Positions 1 through 18,943 of a stretch of DNA of 64,000 nt are shown here, one piece after another. Location: NCBI GenBank assembly GCA_008933995.1, contig WARS01000014.1, positions 2,279,192 to 2,343,191 on the forward strand, given 5' to 3'. The DNA comes from Datnioides undecimradiatus (Eukaryota > Chordata > Actinopteri > Lobotiformes > Datnioididae). Every line of letters begins with the position of its first letter. Position 1 is the stretch's first letter. Position numbers and translations under genes: made by a program. The notes beneath the pieces were generated by a model. That model was given only the letters and a program-made list of their open reading frames with translations. It ran no database searches and was not told the DNA's origin.

Positions 1-6899
<6,899 letters not shown>

Positions 6900-7990
6900 A
6901 CTAGTTGCTACTTCTTTTGCTTATTTCCCCAAACCATGTCCAGCTCACCATCCTTTTTTTTTTGTTGTTGTTTTTTTGTTTTTTAAAAAAACATTATCAG
7001 CGCCCTAGCTTGGAATGGTCTTTTTCCACTCCAGCCCTGTCCCTGAATGATTGTCTCCATCTCTCTGATTTACTATTAGTAGGATATTAAAAGGATTCTT
7101 TATTGGTAAAGGAGCCTACAAATGTACACATGTATCTCCTGCACATCACATTTGTCGTTGCACCACACATCTGCATTGCCTGAGCCAGATTGAGCTTGAG
7201 ACTTTCAGGCACCTCTTCTGAGACTCTTGTCCCTCAACACAGTATATATGGTGAGCATGAGAGGATTGTGGATGCCCTGCTTACCCCTTCAGTACTTGGA
7301 TCAGTGGATTTTTTTTTTCTTTCTCCTGTTGGTGTGCATACAGGACTTGCAGCTTGTGGAAGGAATGCCCAGCCGTCATTACTTGTTGATCTATTTATAA
7401 ATGGATTAAGAGTGTTGTGTGTTTTAAAAGGACAATGTTGCACCAAGAAAATTGTAACTCTGACTTCAGTTTCATCAGCTTTAACATGCATAGGTTGCAA
7501 CTGCTCTTTAGTTTGTCTCAAGCTGTTATGAAATTACTGCAATGATTAGATGTGCAAGTTCTAAGGAATACAGTCTAGATGAAGACTTCTTCCCCTTGCC
7601 AAATGCCAAGTTTTATTCATTTTGATGTCAGTCAAAGAATATGTTCAATAGCTGTTGTCCTGTTTGATGTCACACTATGCTTGTGAAGATGATTGGACAA
7701 AGGAGCTTTAATTCTTTGGAAAGGGTCTAAAGGTTTAGATGTCAGCTGTTCAGAAATTGATCTTGTTTTTTAATCACTCAAACCAGGAACGGCCTAGGTA
7801 AGTATTTTCTAAGCAGTTTTTCTTTTTGTATTGTCCGTTAACTGTATGCTGTCAATGATGCCACAAGGCTCTAAATATAATTAAAAAAATAAAGAGATGG
7901 TAAAACTCTGTACCGTCTTTAGCACTGACTTAATTCAGTCGATGGTAAAAACAAAACAATTAAAAAAATAAATCCAACAGCATTTGTGTC
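6900..7990 (+). other. ogt 3' UTR with two AATAAA signals
   Basis: The region after the ogt stop codon contains T-rich tracts (6953-6983) and no gene on either strand. AATAAA hexamers at 7888-7893 and 7967-7972 are the likely poly(A) signals, giving a 3' UTR of about 1.0-1.1 kb. The exact cleavage site is inferred. Confidence 0.6.
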
Positions 7991-8429
7991 TTGGGTTTTT
8001 TTTTCTGTTATTTAACAAGCATAGGGTAGATGGGTTGGCAGCTTCTATCTGTAATGAATTTCACATTGCTAGACATTCCAGTATATTCTTGTGGCTCAAT
8101 TAAATGTAATAGAGCAATGGCATTCTTCAGGAGTTATGTTGTAGTGTCATAATACTGACAGTGAACAAAATATACTCGTATAAATGGTCAGATCACTGAA
8201 AAAGCTCAATGTACTGCAGTCTTACCACAATACGTTATTGGATTACAGTAAATTAACATAGTAAAGCATTGTAATGTGTACTGTTGACACTGTTAGATAA
8301 CTCCATGTCGTTCTATATTTTTTATGTTTTCCACTTCCAGTATAATGTTGTATGTAATTGGGGTGCAAATAGCCCATAACTGAACGGTACAGCAATAGAA
8401 GTGGTACGTGACCGCGACACATGGTGCTC

Positions 8430-8978
8430 GGTGGTAGGCGTTGACATAACTGACTGTATTGTTTGAAGTCCTCTCCTATTGGTCAATTTCTTGTGACAAC
8501 TTCCGGCGTGATGGGTGCCGCAAGGATTTGAATTTGCCGTTGCCTTTAGTTTCGATAGGTCCCCTGTCTCGTATTTACAACGACAGAAGCGCTTTTGGTA
8601 ATGTTTCACATGACATCTATTTTATGTTATATTTAACAGGAGGTTCACGTGGTACACGCTAATAGAAAACACTGAACTACTATCAAAAGGTTATCTCGAT
8701 TCCAAACATTGTTAACGTTAGCTAGCAGGTTAATGCTAACGGTGACGCTAATGTGTGGCTTTGAACCTCTTGTTGACAGAGTTTCTAGTTAACTGAAATA
8801 AAACGGGTAAACAGGTTAAACAAAAATAATTTGTTTTAACTATCGCATGCGTTTACTCCGGTTTATACTGGCAAATTATTTTTTATATACTTTAGGTTTG
8901 ACGTTAGTGCTGACCTTTAAATGTTAAATGACCGCCGTGTTGCTTTGTGCACCCTTTGTCACAGAGCGGAGGGCAAAT
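8430..8978 (+). promoter_or_regulatory. Probable gcna promoter and 5' noncoding region
   Basis: The sequence between ogt and gcna holds a CCAAT box in reverse (ATTGG, 8478-8482) and an ETS-type ACTTCCGGC at 8499-8507, typical of TATA-less vertebrate promoters. A good acceptor (TTTGTCACAG, ending 8964) lies just before the exon with the start codon, so a noncoding first exon upstream is likely. Its limits are not clear. Bases 7990-8430 show nothing recognisable. Confidence 0.45.
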
Positions 8979-11900
8979 ATGAATGATGATACCTGCACAT
9001 TATTTAAAAGAGTTGCTCAAAAGATGGGATGGGCTGATGAGGGAGGACTGAACACTGCAGAAAAAACGGTGGGTGACTATTTTCTTAATTTAATTTAGTC
9101 TCCAACACATATTTTCTCTTTAACCTATAGCAACAGCACCTTTTTGGTTTTATCCTGACATTTATTGACTCAGACTTGCAGATGGTCTGATGTGATAATG
9201 GGTATAATAATAACGCTAACATATACTGATATGTATGTTGAGGTTTGTAGGAGAAAGAACAGCTAACAAACATATTTAAATTTTATGAATATACATTTTA
9301 TTGATCTATCTATGTATGTGTGTGTATGTTTGCATATATATCTTAACAAATTAAATATATTTAGATATGATTTTTTTTAAAGTCATTTCTGAATTTCTGA
9401 CTTTTCATTAGCAAAATTCGTGTTAACATAAGGATCTATCTCTCTTCCTTTTTTTTTAGCTGCTAAGTACAATTGGCAAGACTCGTCATGCTGCCACAAG
9501 TGGTTTTCAGTCTGCTCAGCAATCGTCCTCACCCCTCCAGCTTGCCCTCGACGACAGTGAAGATGATCCAGACAAGGAGAACCAGTACTCCAAGGGCAAC
9601 CATTACAGAAACAACTCTTTTATCGGGTCCAGTGATGACGATTTTGACCAGTGTGAGTTAAACTGTATGAACATTGTTTTTAGTTAAATTGTGTGACTCT
9701 GCTTTTTAAAGACACTGATTTGTTCATTTGTGTTCTCTAGTTCTTGTTGGTAGGGCTACACCGAAAGCTAAACCTCCCTCACAAAAACCATGTAGTGCTG
9801 CAAAGAAAGGCAGGTATGTAAATGTTTTCCATGGAGAAACATCTTCAGCTGGTTCCTGGTTTAAATTTTAGCTCACTTGGGGCTCAAGGTTTTGGTCATG
9901 GTTGTTGAACTTCTCAACTTTTTCTTGCTCTCTTTAGTTCAAATGTTGTTGTGGTGAGCTCTGACGATGATGGCAGTTTCGAGACATGTAAGTTTCCATT
10001 TTCTGCTGGTACAGTAGTCTCTATCAGTGACTACTGACAGTATATCAGTTAAATGATGAGGGAAACGTTTTTACAATGACGTTAAATATTTCTTATATAT
10101 TACCACGGGTGCTCATTGAAGTTCTGCAACAAGTAAAAACCCCCAATGCCAGGCCTAAGAAAGTTTCAGAGAGTGGGAGTGAAGATAGGTGAGTTTTTGA
10201 TGTTTTGTGTTTTTTTTTTTTTTTTTTAAATTTCCAAATTCACTATCATTGTCTGGAAAATTTTGTTTTGAAACATCTGTTTTACCTTTTTGTTTACTCT
10301 AAAGCCTCAAAAACTTCATTGTGGATGACTACTCATCAGACGATGACTTCATTGACACAAAATCATCATTTAAAGGTAATTATGAATTACCGTATCATTA
10401 CTGATGTTCCATTATATTTCAAAGCAACACAGAACTTTACGTGTCCAAAGGTGACGATAGCATCTAATGTTCTGCAGTGCCTACGAAGAGCAGAACTCCA
10501 GTGGCCCGGCATCCATTGAGGAGACCACTGTCTCAGTGTGACTCCCCAGTCTTTGTTAGTGACAGTGACGGCGATGAAGATAATATTGTGGTCAAGAGCA
10601 CATGGAGGACTCGTCACTCAAAGCCCCAGCCAAAGGCCAACAAGGATAATGATCTGCTGTGTGATAAAGACAAGAGTTCATTATCACCACCTTTCCCCTC
10701 TCCTTTTTCTCTTCTTCCCCACAAAACTCTAACATCACTCGCCTCTCCCAAGCGCACACTTTCAGCACCTTGTAAGCTGGATGAGTCAGCCAGTTCTGAG
10801 GAGGAGTTCACATCCCTCCTGGAGCGACTGAAAAAGAAAAACAAGTTTACTGGAACTTCATTCTCACCGAGGAACCCCAATGGTAACTGTTTTATTTGGA
10901 TTCTCATATTCTAATAGTCTAGCTATGTTTCCATAGTAGTTTTGAGACTGATACCTATTGTTTTGTTCTTAAATTTAGAAAGTAATAAAGAGACCTCTGT
11001 GTCAGATCCTCCTGTAAAGGGCTTCACAACACCAGCCCCTAAACCATTAATGAAGACACCAGGAAAAACCTCCATCTTGAAGCCTGTAGTCAGTCAGACG
11101 GAGCCCAAACATGGCCCCACCAGCAGGTACAGCATCTGTTTGTCACTCACTCAGTTTATCTTTTATACACTTAATTCTTATGTTCACCTTGTTCCTTTCT
11201 TTCCAGGGTAGCAGCATGCAAGACCCCAGGGTGCTTCTTGCAGTCCTTATCAAACCCTGGCACCAGCTATGGCCTGAATTTTAAGCAGAAAAAGGAAGAA
11301 CTAACCAGCAAACTCTACAAGCTGTACAACACCAGTGTGTTTGATAACAAGGTAAGCTTTTTTTTAAATTATATATTATTTTAAATTTTTGTAAATTAAA
11401 TTTGCAATGTGTGAATGTATATTTGTAAAACTGCTTTGTTAATATATAGTGTTTTCCTTTTCTGTGTCTGACTTCACATCTAGCTTCCTATAAATATGTC
11501 AGTGACTTGGAATAAGAAGATGCGGAAGACAGCTGGGTACTGTATTACAGGGCAGGAGCGAGGAGGAGGGAGCTGCTATGCCCGCATTGAACTGTCAGAG
11601 AAAGTCTGTGATTCTGCAGGTAACAGTAGTAAGCCAGATAGGCTGAAGTAATGAACTGTGTCTGCTTGAAAATACTTGAATATAAATTTGCGATATCTGT
11701 CATGCAAATTAAAATATTCATTCATGTCTGTTTATTAAATCTCTTCATCACATTGCTGTCACACCCTTGTAGATCGTCTCAGGGACACACTGATTCATGA
11801 GATGTGTCACGCTGCAACTTGGCTGATTAACAGTGTAAGGGATGGCCACGGGAACTTCTGGAAGCTGTATGCCCGCAAGGCCACACTGGTGCATCCAGAG

Positions 11901-12284
11901 CTGCCCATGGTCACACGGTGCCACAGTTATGACATCAAGTACAAATTTCAGTACCAGTGCACCCGCTGCCAGAATAAGTATGTCTTTAGTTCTTTGTTAT
12001 TCACCTTGCATTTGTTCACTGGTTTAAGTTTAACGCTGATGATTCTTCACAGGATCGGACGTCATTCCAAGTCACTAGACACGCAGAGGTTTGTCTGCGC
12101 CCTCTGCACAGGTCAACTGGTCTTGCTGACACCTTCCAAGCCGAGAGCTCCCACACCTTTTGCGAACTTTGTCAAAGAGAATTATGGGACTGTACGACAG
12201 GAGCTAGCAGGACAAAGCCATGCGGATGTGATGCGTAAACTCAGTGCCGACTTTGCTTCCAAGACTAAACTCAGTCAAAGCTGA
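8979..12284 (+). CDS. gcna: Germ cell nuclear acidic protein, SprT-like metalloprotease (GCNA/ACRC)
   Basis: Family role: a germline nuclear protease that acts on DNA-protein crosslinks. Coding exons: 8979-9068, 9460-9652, 9741-9813, 9938-9987, 10122-10188, 10305-10375, 10478-10882, 10979-11126, 11207-11351, 11484-11619, 11773-11977, 12053-12284, giving 604 aa. The N-terminal half is acidic and low in complexity, with repeated SIM-like hydrophobic-acidic motifs (FIGSSDDDF, VVVVSSDDD, FIVDDYSSDDDF, VFVSDSDGDED). The C-terminal half is the SprT-like domain: LNFKQKKEELTSKLYKLYN, then the zinc site HEMCH (exon 11773-11977) with a following DGHG..W, a zinc ribbon (CTRC and CALC), and an HMG-box-like end (PTPFANFVKENY). 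HExxH and both CxxC pairs are intact, so it is predicted active. ogt-gcna adjacency is also found in human Xq13. The ATG is the first in an exon that opens after a splice acceptor. Confidence 0.95.
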
Positions 12285-12690
12285 GATCTTAGAAAGTTAC
12301 TGTGCTTGCAGCATGGACTGAGCTGTACAACCACTTCAGGAAATGCTTCTGAAATACCTCAGTTGACTTGTCTTACATTGGAGAGCAGCTGTGATTATCA
12401 CTATTATGTTATTTTTCTGGTTTTCATGTCATTTCTGTATTTGTATGTATGTGGGGATAGTCTGGATCTACTAACTGGAAAAACTGTCTTAACAACAAAT
12501 TCATGTTCCTAAGTGGATCTGTGTGTGTGTGTGTGTGTGTGTGATCGATCCCTTTCATGTATCACAAGGAATTGGAATTGTACAAGTCCTTGTGAAGTGC
12601 ATGAATTGATCTACCTGTTCTTCATGTTTTCCAACTTTGATGTTCATATTATGAATTCTATAAATAAATTTTCTATGTGATTTTACATTA
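12285..12690 (+). other. gcna 3' UTR with (TG)n run and poly(A) signal
   Basis: A (TG)12-like microsatellite lies at 12520-12543 and an AATAAA at 12663-12668 is the likely poly(A) signal. No ORF of interest is present. Confidence 0.6.
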
Positions 12691-13435
12691 ATTTGATCCT
12701 ATGCAAGAATTTTAAATGTAAGTGAATGAGAGCTATTCCAGATTAATTTAAATAAGTTTCTGTTGCGATTGGGACAGCATATGTCATAGGAAAGTTTGGG
12801 AAGTTAGATTTTAACCATAAATTGCATTAGAGTTTAGTGCCTTGGTTTTACATGGTTCATACTCCCATGTAATCCTAAACTGATTTTTTTAAGTAACACA
12901 CTTTAATAGAAAAGTAATTTCTCCACAACAATGTATTTTACATAGTTTTGTTTTTTGTTTTTTTTTGTCTAGCACTGTGTGGCTGAGAGTGGTGTTGTGT
13001 TTTCCATGACTGTGTCAGTGTTATCAGTCAAATATTGACACGTAGAATACAATTCTGTTCAAATGTATTAATATTTCCCCTGACTTTTGGACAAATAAGC
13101 AAATGTAATCGCAAAAACAAACAGCAGCTGTTGACACATCCGCTGCCACAGAGATGAGGTTTTTAGGCCTGAGGTTGGACATGTTGACATGGTGCAACTG
13201 AGTAAATGGACAGCCTGTAATGCCGGTATATAACAAGAGGATTCAGTCTCAGTCAGCCTTCAGAATGAAACTGATGTGTCTGCTGTACCATGTCAAGTGG
13301 AAAATGCTCAAGAAAGAAGAGCAACTTTGAAGCACACGAGGATGAGAGGATTTTATCTTTATTAGTTTTTTGTTTCTTTGGGTGTTTTTTTTTCTACTCA
13401 TAACTTTTAAAATTTGGCAGAGAGAACTTGGCGTC
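12691..13435. other. Spacer between gcna and the GPCR gene
   Basis: AT-rich spacer. An acceptor-like TTTGGCAG ends at 13420, just before the GPCR start codon, suggesting that a noncoding GPCR exon lies upstream in this stretch. Nothing else is recognisable. Confidence 0.4.
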
Positions 13436-15231
13436 ATGGATGCCCACTGCAATGTGTCAACACTAGAGGCCCAGACACAGATCAACTCCACTATCTTCCA
13501 CCTGGTTAAGATGGTCAGCATGTGTGTGAGCTGTGCCTTGAACACTGCACTCAGTGTTCCTCTACTCCTTGTCATCACACGCTCCCCATCCCTCCTCAGA
13601 CACACTCGCTTCCTGCTCCTCACACATCTCCTCTTGTGTGACAACCTCCAGGTACTGTAGGTCCACACATTTATGGGACAGTTCCATTTTACCCTTAAAT
13701 AACAGAAAAGGAAAACATGCCGTTTTGACTTAATGATCATTGTTAACATTTCAGCAGCTCCTCTGGACAATCAAAGCTGTTCTCTTAAGGTCAAGAGAAG
13801 GAATACCTGTGAACCAATGTCTGATCTTCTGTTCTGCTATCCAAGCCTGCTCACTGGTTTGTAAAAAAAAAAAAAAAAAAGATTTTGAAAAGTGATTTCA
13901 TCTTTTATTTTTTAACACTGAGCTGACGATTTAAAGCAGAAATTACACCTCATTTTTATTGAAGACCAGTTGAAGAGGACAACTTCCTGGTCTTCTTGAA
14001 ATACTTACTGTTCACAGTAGCTATAATAGCTGAGAAGAGATCCCTTCCTAATGTGCATTGCACTGTAAGTGACATGGGACAATATCCAGAGAATCCTCAC
14101 CCTATGTGAAAAGAAAAGCTAATTTGAGGCGCCAGAGGTCTGGTATACATATCAGCTAGTAGCTTCATAAGTTACATTGTTTTAGTGCTTAAATGTCCTC
14201 GTTTTGTTTCTGTAGGCATAGATTTCTTGCTGAGTTGGAAGGATTGAAACAAAAGAATAATGTACTAAAAACATAGCTTTTAAATGTCAGTTCTGTCATT
14301 AGGACTGTGGATTTGACTCTAGTCTCTTACACTGACATTGCATTAGGAAGGAATCTCCTGGCCATTAAGGACAGGAGGAACATTTGTGGGCAGTAGCACA
14401 CAATGACCAAGTGAGTATTGTTTTAAGACAGTATAGAGTTGTATAAGTTCTGTACAGGATGATGCATGAGAATTATTGAGGAGATATAAAGCACAGTCAT
14501 TTATAGAAGAGAGGAGATTTAATTTACCTGAACAGTTTGCCCGCTCTGACTCACCTATTAAGAAAATTGCACTTGACATGGCAACTAGCAGGCAACACAT
14601 GAGATTCTTGTCTTTACTTTCTTTTGCACAGGTGGACCTCTTTCTGAGCACTGCTCTGGCTGTGGACCGCTTTGTAGCTGTTAAGTGGCCCCTGCGCTAT
14701 GAATTCTTGATTTGTTCTCAAAGGAAGAGAGTGATTGTTGTAGCGATATGGACCTTGTCAGCTGTGCTCAGCAGTGTGGCTTTGTGCATCAGCCTCAACA
14801 CTATCCAGGTCAATTTCCCCCTTCCCCGCTGCCGACCTCTGATCCTGATGCCCTGCCTGTCTGGAGCGTCAGCTCTGGTGCTCTACTGCACCGTGGGAAC
14901 TGCTGTGGTGGTGCCACTGTGCTCTCTGACCATAATGGGATGCCTCTGCCTGCTCTGCTGGGACTTGCATGCAGGACTGCTCTGCACCAAAAGAGCTTGC
15001 GTGACCCTGACGCTCCAGGGTGCTCAAACAATTCTCTTTTCTGTTCCTATGGTCATGGACAGCTACCTGATCCCTGGCTACCTGCATGGTGATGCTTATG
15101 ATATAGCAACTACCATCACCTACAACCTGGCATTGTCACTCATCCCTCTGGTTTATGGCTACCGCTCACGAGAGCTGCAGCAAAGGATTCGACAGGCTGC
15201 AAACAGGAGCAAAGTCAACAACCAAAGTTAG
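13436..15231 (+). CDS. Orphan rhodopsin-class (class A) G-protein coupled receptor, GPR148 / odorant-receptor-131-like
   Basis: Three coding exons, 13436-13651, 13755-13856 and 14632-15231, join in phase 0 to give 305 aa. The short N-terminus has N-glycosylation sites (NVS, NST). TM1 and TM2 are in exon 1 (VPLLLVITR; RFLLLTHLLLCDN). The TM3 disulfide Cys is in NQCLIFCSA. The DRY-type motif appears as DRFVAVKWPLRY just after the last splice junction. TM4-TM7 follow, with an SLIPLVYGYRSRELQQRI ending in place of NPxxY. The DRF and the proline-poor TM7 fit the divergent GPR148/OR131-2 type groups; I cannot choose between them or name a ligand, so I give no symbol. Exon 2 has a NAGNAG acceptor (CAGCAG at 13752-13757), so one Gln may be optional. 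An AT-rich intron (13857-14631) splits TM3. Confidence 0.8.
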
Positions 15232-16400
15232 TCACAAAGTCTGATAAACATTTGTTTTAGGAGCTGTTTTTTCCATGAAACAGTTGGTGCCTGTTCTGTC
15301 TGTTCAGTACAACAGGTTTTCAACATTTACTGCATCCCGCTTCCAATTTACTTGAATGTTTGAATAAGTGAGGTTGAATAGCTGAGTCAATATGCTGTGA
15401 TAAAATAGCAGCATCTTCCTGTGAGCGATTTGCATTTCAAAGACAAAATGTTTTATTAGCAGCAGAAGAATCAAATCACGCTCCCATGGTGTGAGAAACA
15501 AAACCAGGGAAAAAAATACAGAATCAGGCTGTTCAAACAATGATAACTACCGGACACATGGATGCGTATAATGACGACAGACGAATATCTTATATGCTTC
15601 AATATATTTCATTTGTACCTTAAACACTTATACGCCATCTATCTACTCAGTAAAGTCACTATGTATCATACAAAACATTCAAGAATACAGAGGGATAAAT
15701 ACTCAACGTTGCAAGAAAAATACACACACCATTGACCACATTTCAAAGATAGAGGGAAGGCGTGCAGGTCAGAGAGGTTGGGCACCTTCCCTGATTGTGA
15801 TGATCACCCCTTTAAGAGGCACAGGCACAAATCCACAACTGAGTTGAGACAGCACTCCCCAATCGGAAGCAGCCAACCAACTGCTCATGTACATTTCTCT
15901 GGAGAATCAGCATACAAGAGCCAAAACATAAAACACTTGAGTTGCCAGTACAAACCAAACAACTTACAGATGGATAAAACATAATGCACACGCTGGATTA
16001 ATAATCAAAGCATTGGAATGTACTGTTTGTCACTGTATTGACTTATAGGCACTGAGAACAAATAATCCATGTATTATCATTAATATTATTGGTGTGTTCT
16101 TCATAAACGTATGCAGCATTCCAGACAAGAAAGGTTGTTTTCTCTGTTTTTGGCAACTGTAACTTCGATTATCATGTAAGTCAAAGCAGAATAATTTGGC
16201 ATTTGACCAGACTTTGTGCTCAATTCTTGAATAATTACCTTTCGTTGTAGTATGTGACAGTCAAATTTTAAGTGAAAATGTATGGCACAAATACTAAGGA
16301 AAGGATATTTTGAGCTAGAAGTAGATGTATGAGCAGCATAACACGTAAAAACCATCTCTGGCGCTGCCAACATCGCCAATTCTGATGTCATGCTCTTTCC
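15232..16400. other. Convergent spacer between the GPCR and cetn2; probably the 3' UTRs of both
   Basis: The two flanking genes end toward each other here. No coding exon is seen. A TTTATT (AATAAA on the minus strand) at 15452-15457 could end a long cetn2 3' UTR, but this is weak evidence. Confidence 0.35.
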
Positions 16401-17711
<1,311 letters not shown>

Positions 17712-18943
17712 CAGTAGCTGTATACTTGACACACAAAAAGGAACCGCAGATCAAGGCAGTGAATGTTTTCCTCTGGTCTATGAAGCCTCCCTGTCATTTA
17801 GGGAGGAGGAGGGGATGATGAAACGGTTCATACGTTACAAAGGTGCTCGCACTGACTGTTTATTTAAACTGCTTATAACATAGTCCCTTATTTCTCAAAC
17901 CCGTCTATTTATTCTGCAGGAACAGACGCTAAAATGTGCAGAAAATGAACGTTAACTAGCTAATAGCATGCACAGGTTTAGCTGCTCTGTAGCTGCTGTC
18001 ATGGAGCCTCAGCGTTTGATTTGATCACCCGTTGTGCCTGCAGACGAGACGATTGCTCTAAGACTGTCGAGGACTTAAGGCTGGAGTCAGACGAGCACAA
18101 ATGGGAGTGAAAATCAAACGCACCAGTCGGGCAAAACGATGATTGGTCGCTGTGGATCACGGGGAGCAAGACACGCTCAGAGGCTGTATAAACTGAAGCG
18201 AGTGACTCACTTAATTTCCCATACGTAAAATGCTGGATCACAATATGCAGAAAGTGGAGGTCTTTGCGCCAGACTGATGCATACTCTATAACATAAATGC
18301 AGCATTTGCTGGAGCTACTATGTGAAATTGCCTCAACACACCCTCTAGTGTCAGCAGACCTCAGATCTGAGCTTTCTCTCAGGAAGAATAATTCAAGATA
18401 ATTTAGACATTAAGATAATAGGCAATAGCTAATTATTAAAATAATTAAAAGGTACGTAGCAATGAAATAAATTACAGGGTAATTATAGCATAGAGTTCCA
18501 TTTTCATTGTTTGTAATTTTGTGCTTTTTTCTTCCACACTGGCTCTGCGGATTGGTCTGATGCACATCAGGGGGCGTGGTCTTAAAGCGAGAAGGCGGAT
18601 AGAATCAGCTTCTTATCCTTGATTGGTTTAAATTGTGGCGTTCTTTGACGTACTCTGAACACCATTGGTTATTGTGGAACGTCACATTTGTGCTGAGCGT
18701 TGGCTTGACCAATGACAGAACACCTCTAACTCAGGTCATTCAGATAGTTCATGGTTCGTGCGCGTTTTAGTCGCACGCGCCGACAGCAGGTAAATAGTAC
18801 AAGATAGCATGTTTTTCGTGCTAAAAGTTGTCTCAGTTATGCCCTGCCTGTAATACAGCAGGATACACTTTTGTTCCATTTTCACAACAGTTCCTCTCTC
18901 AAGTCCGGTTAGTTTGACTCACCTGCTGGTCACCTCATTCATC
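17712..18943. promoter_or_regulatory. Divergent cetn2 / nsdhl intergenic promoter region with CCAAT cluster
   Basis: The 1.2 kb between the two start codons contains CCAAT/ATTGG boxes at 18142-18146, 18551-18555, 18622-18626, 18664-18668 and 18709-18713. A GGGGCGTGG GC-box lies at 18571-18579 and an AACGTCAC CRE-like half site at about 18679-18686. The four clustered boxes within 165 bp are near the nsdhl side. NF-Y sites are a known companion of SREBP control in sterol genes, which would suit nsdhl; I did not find a clear sterol regulatory element. Transcription start sites are not visible directly. Confidence 0.55.

Noticed and set aside
13249-13770. 173-codon minus-strand ORF
   Set aside because: It is antisense to GPCR exon 1 and its flanks. 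The plus strand has the conserved receptor with proper splice sites.
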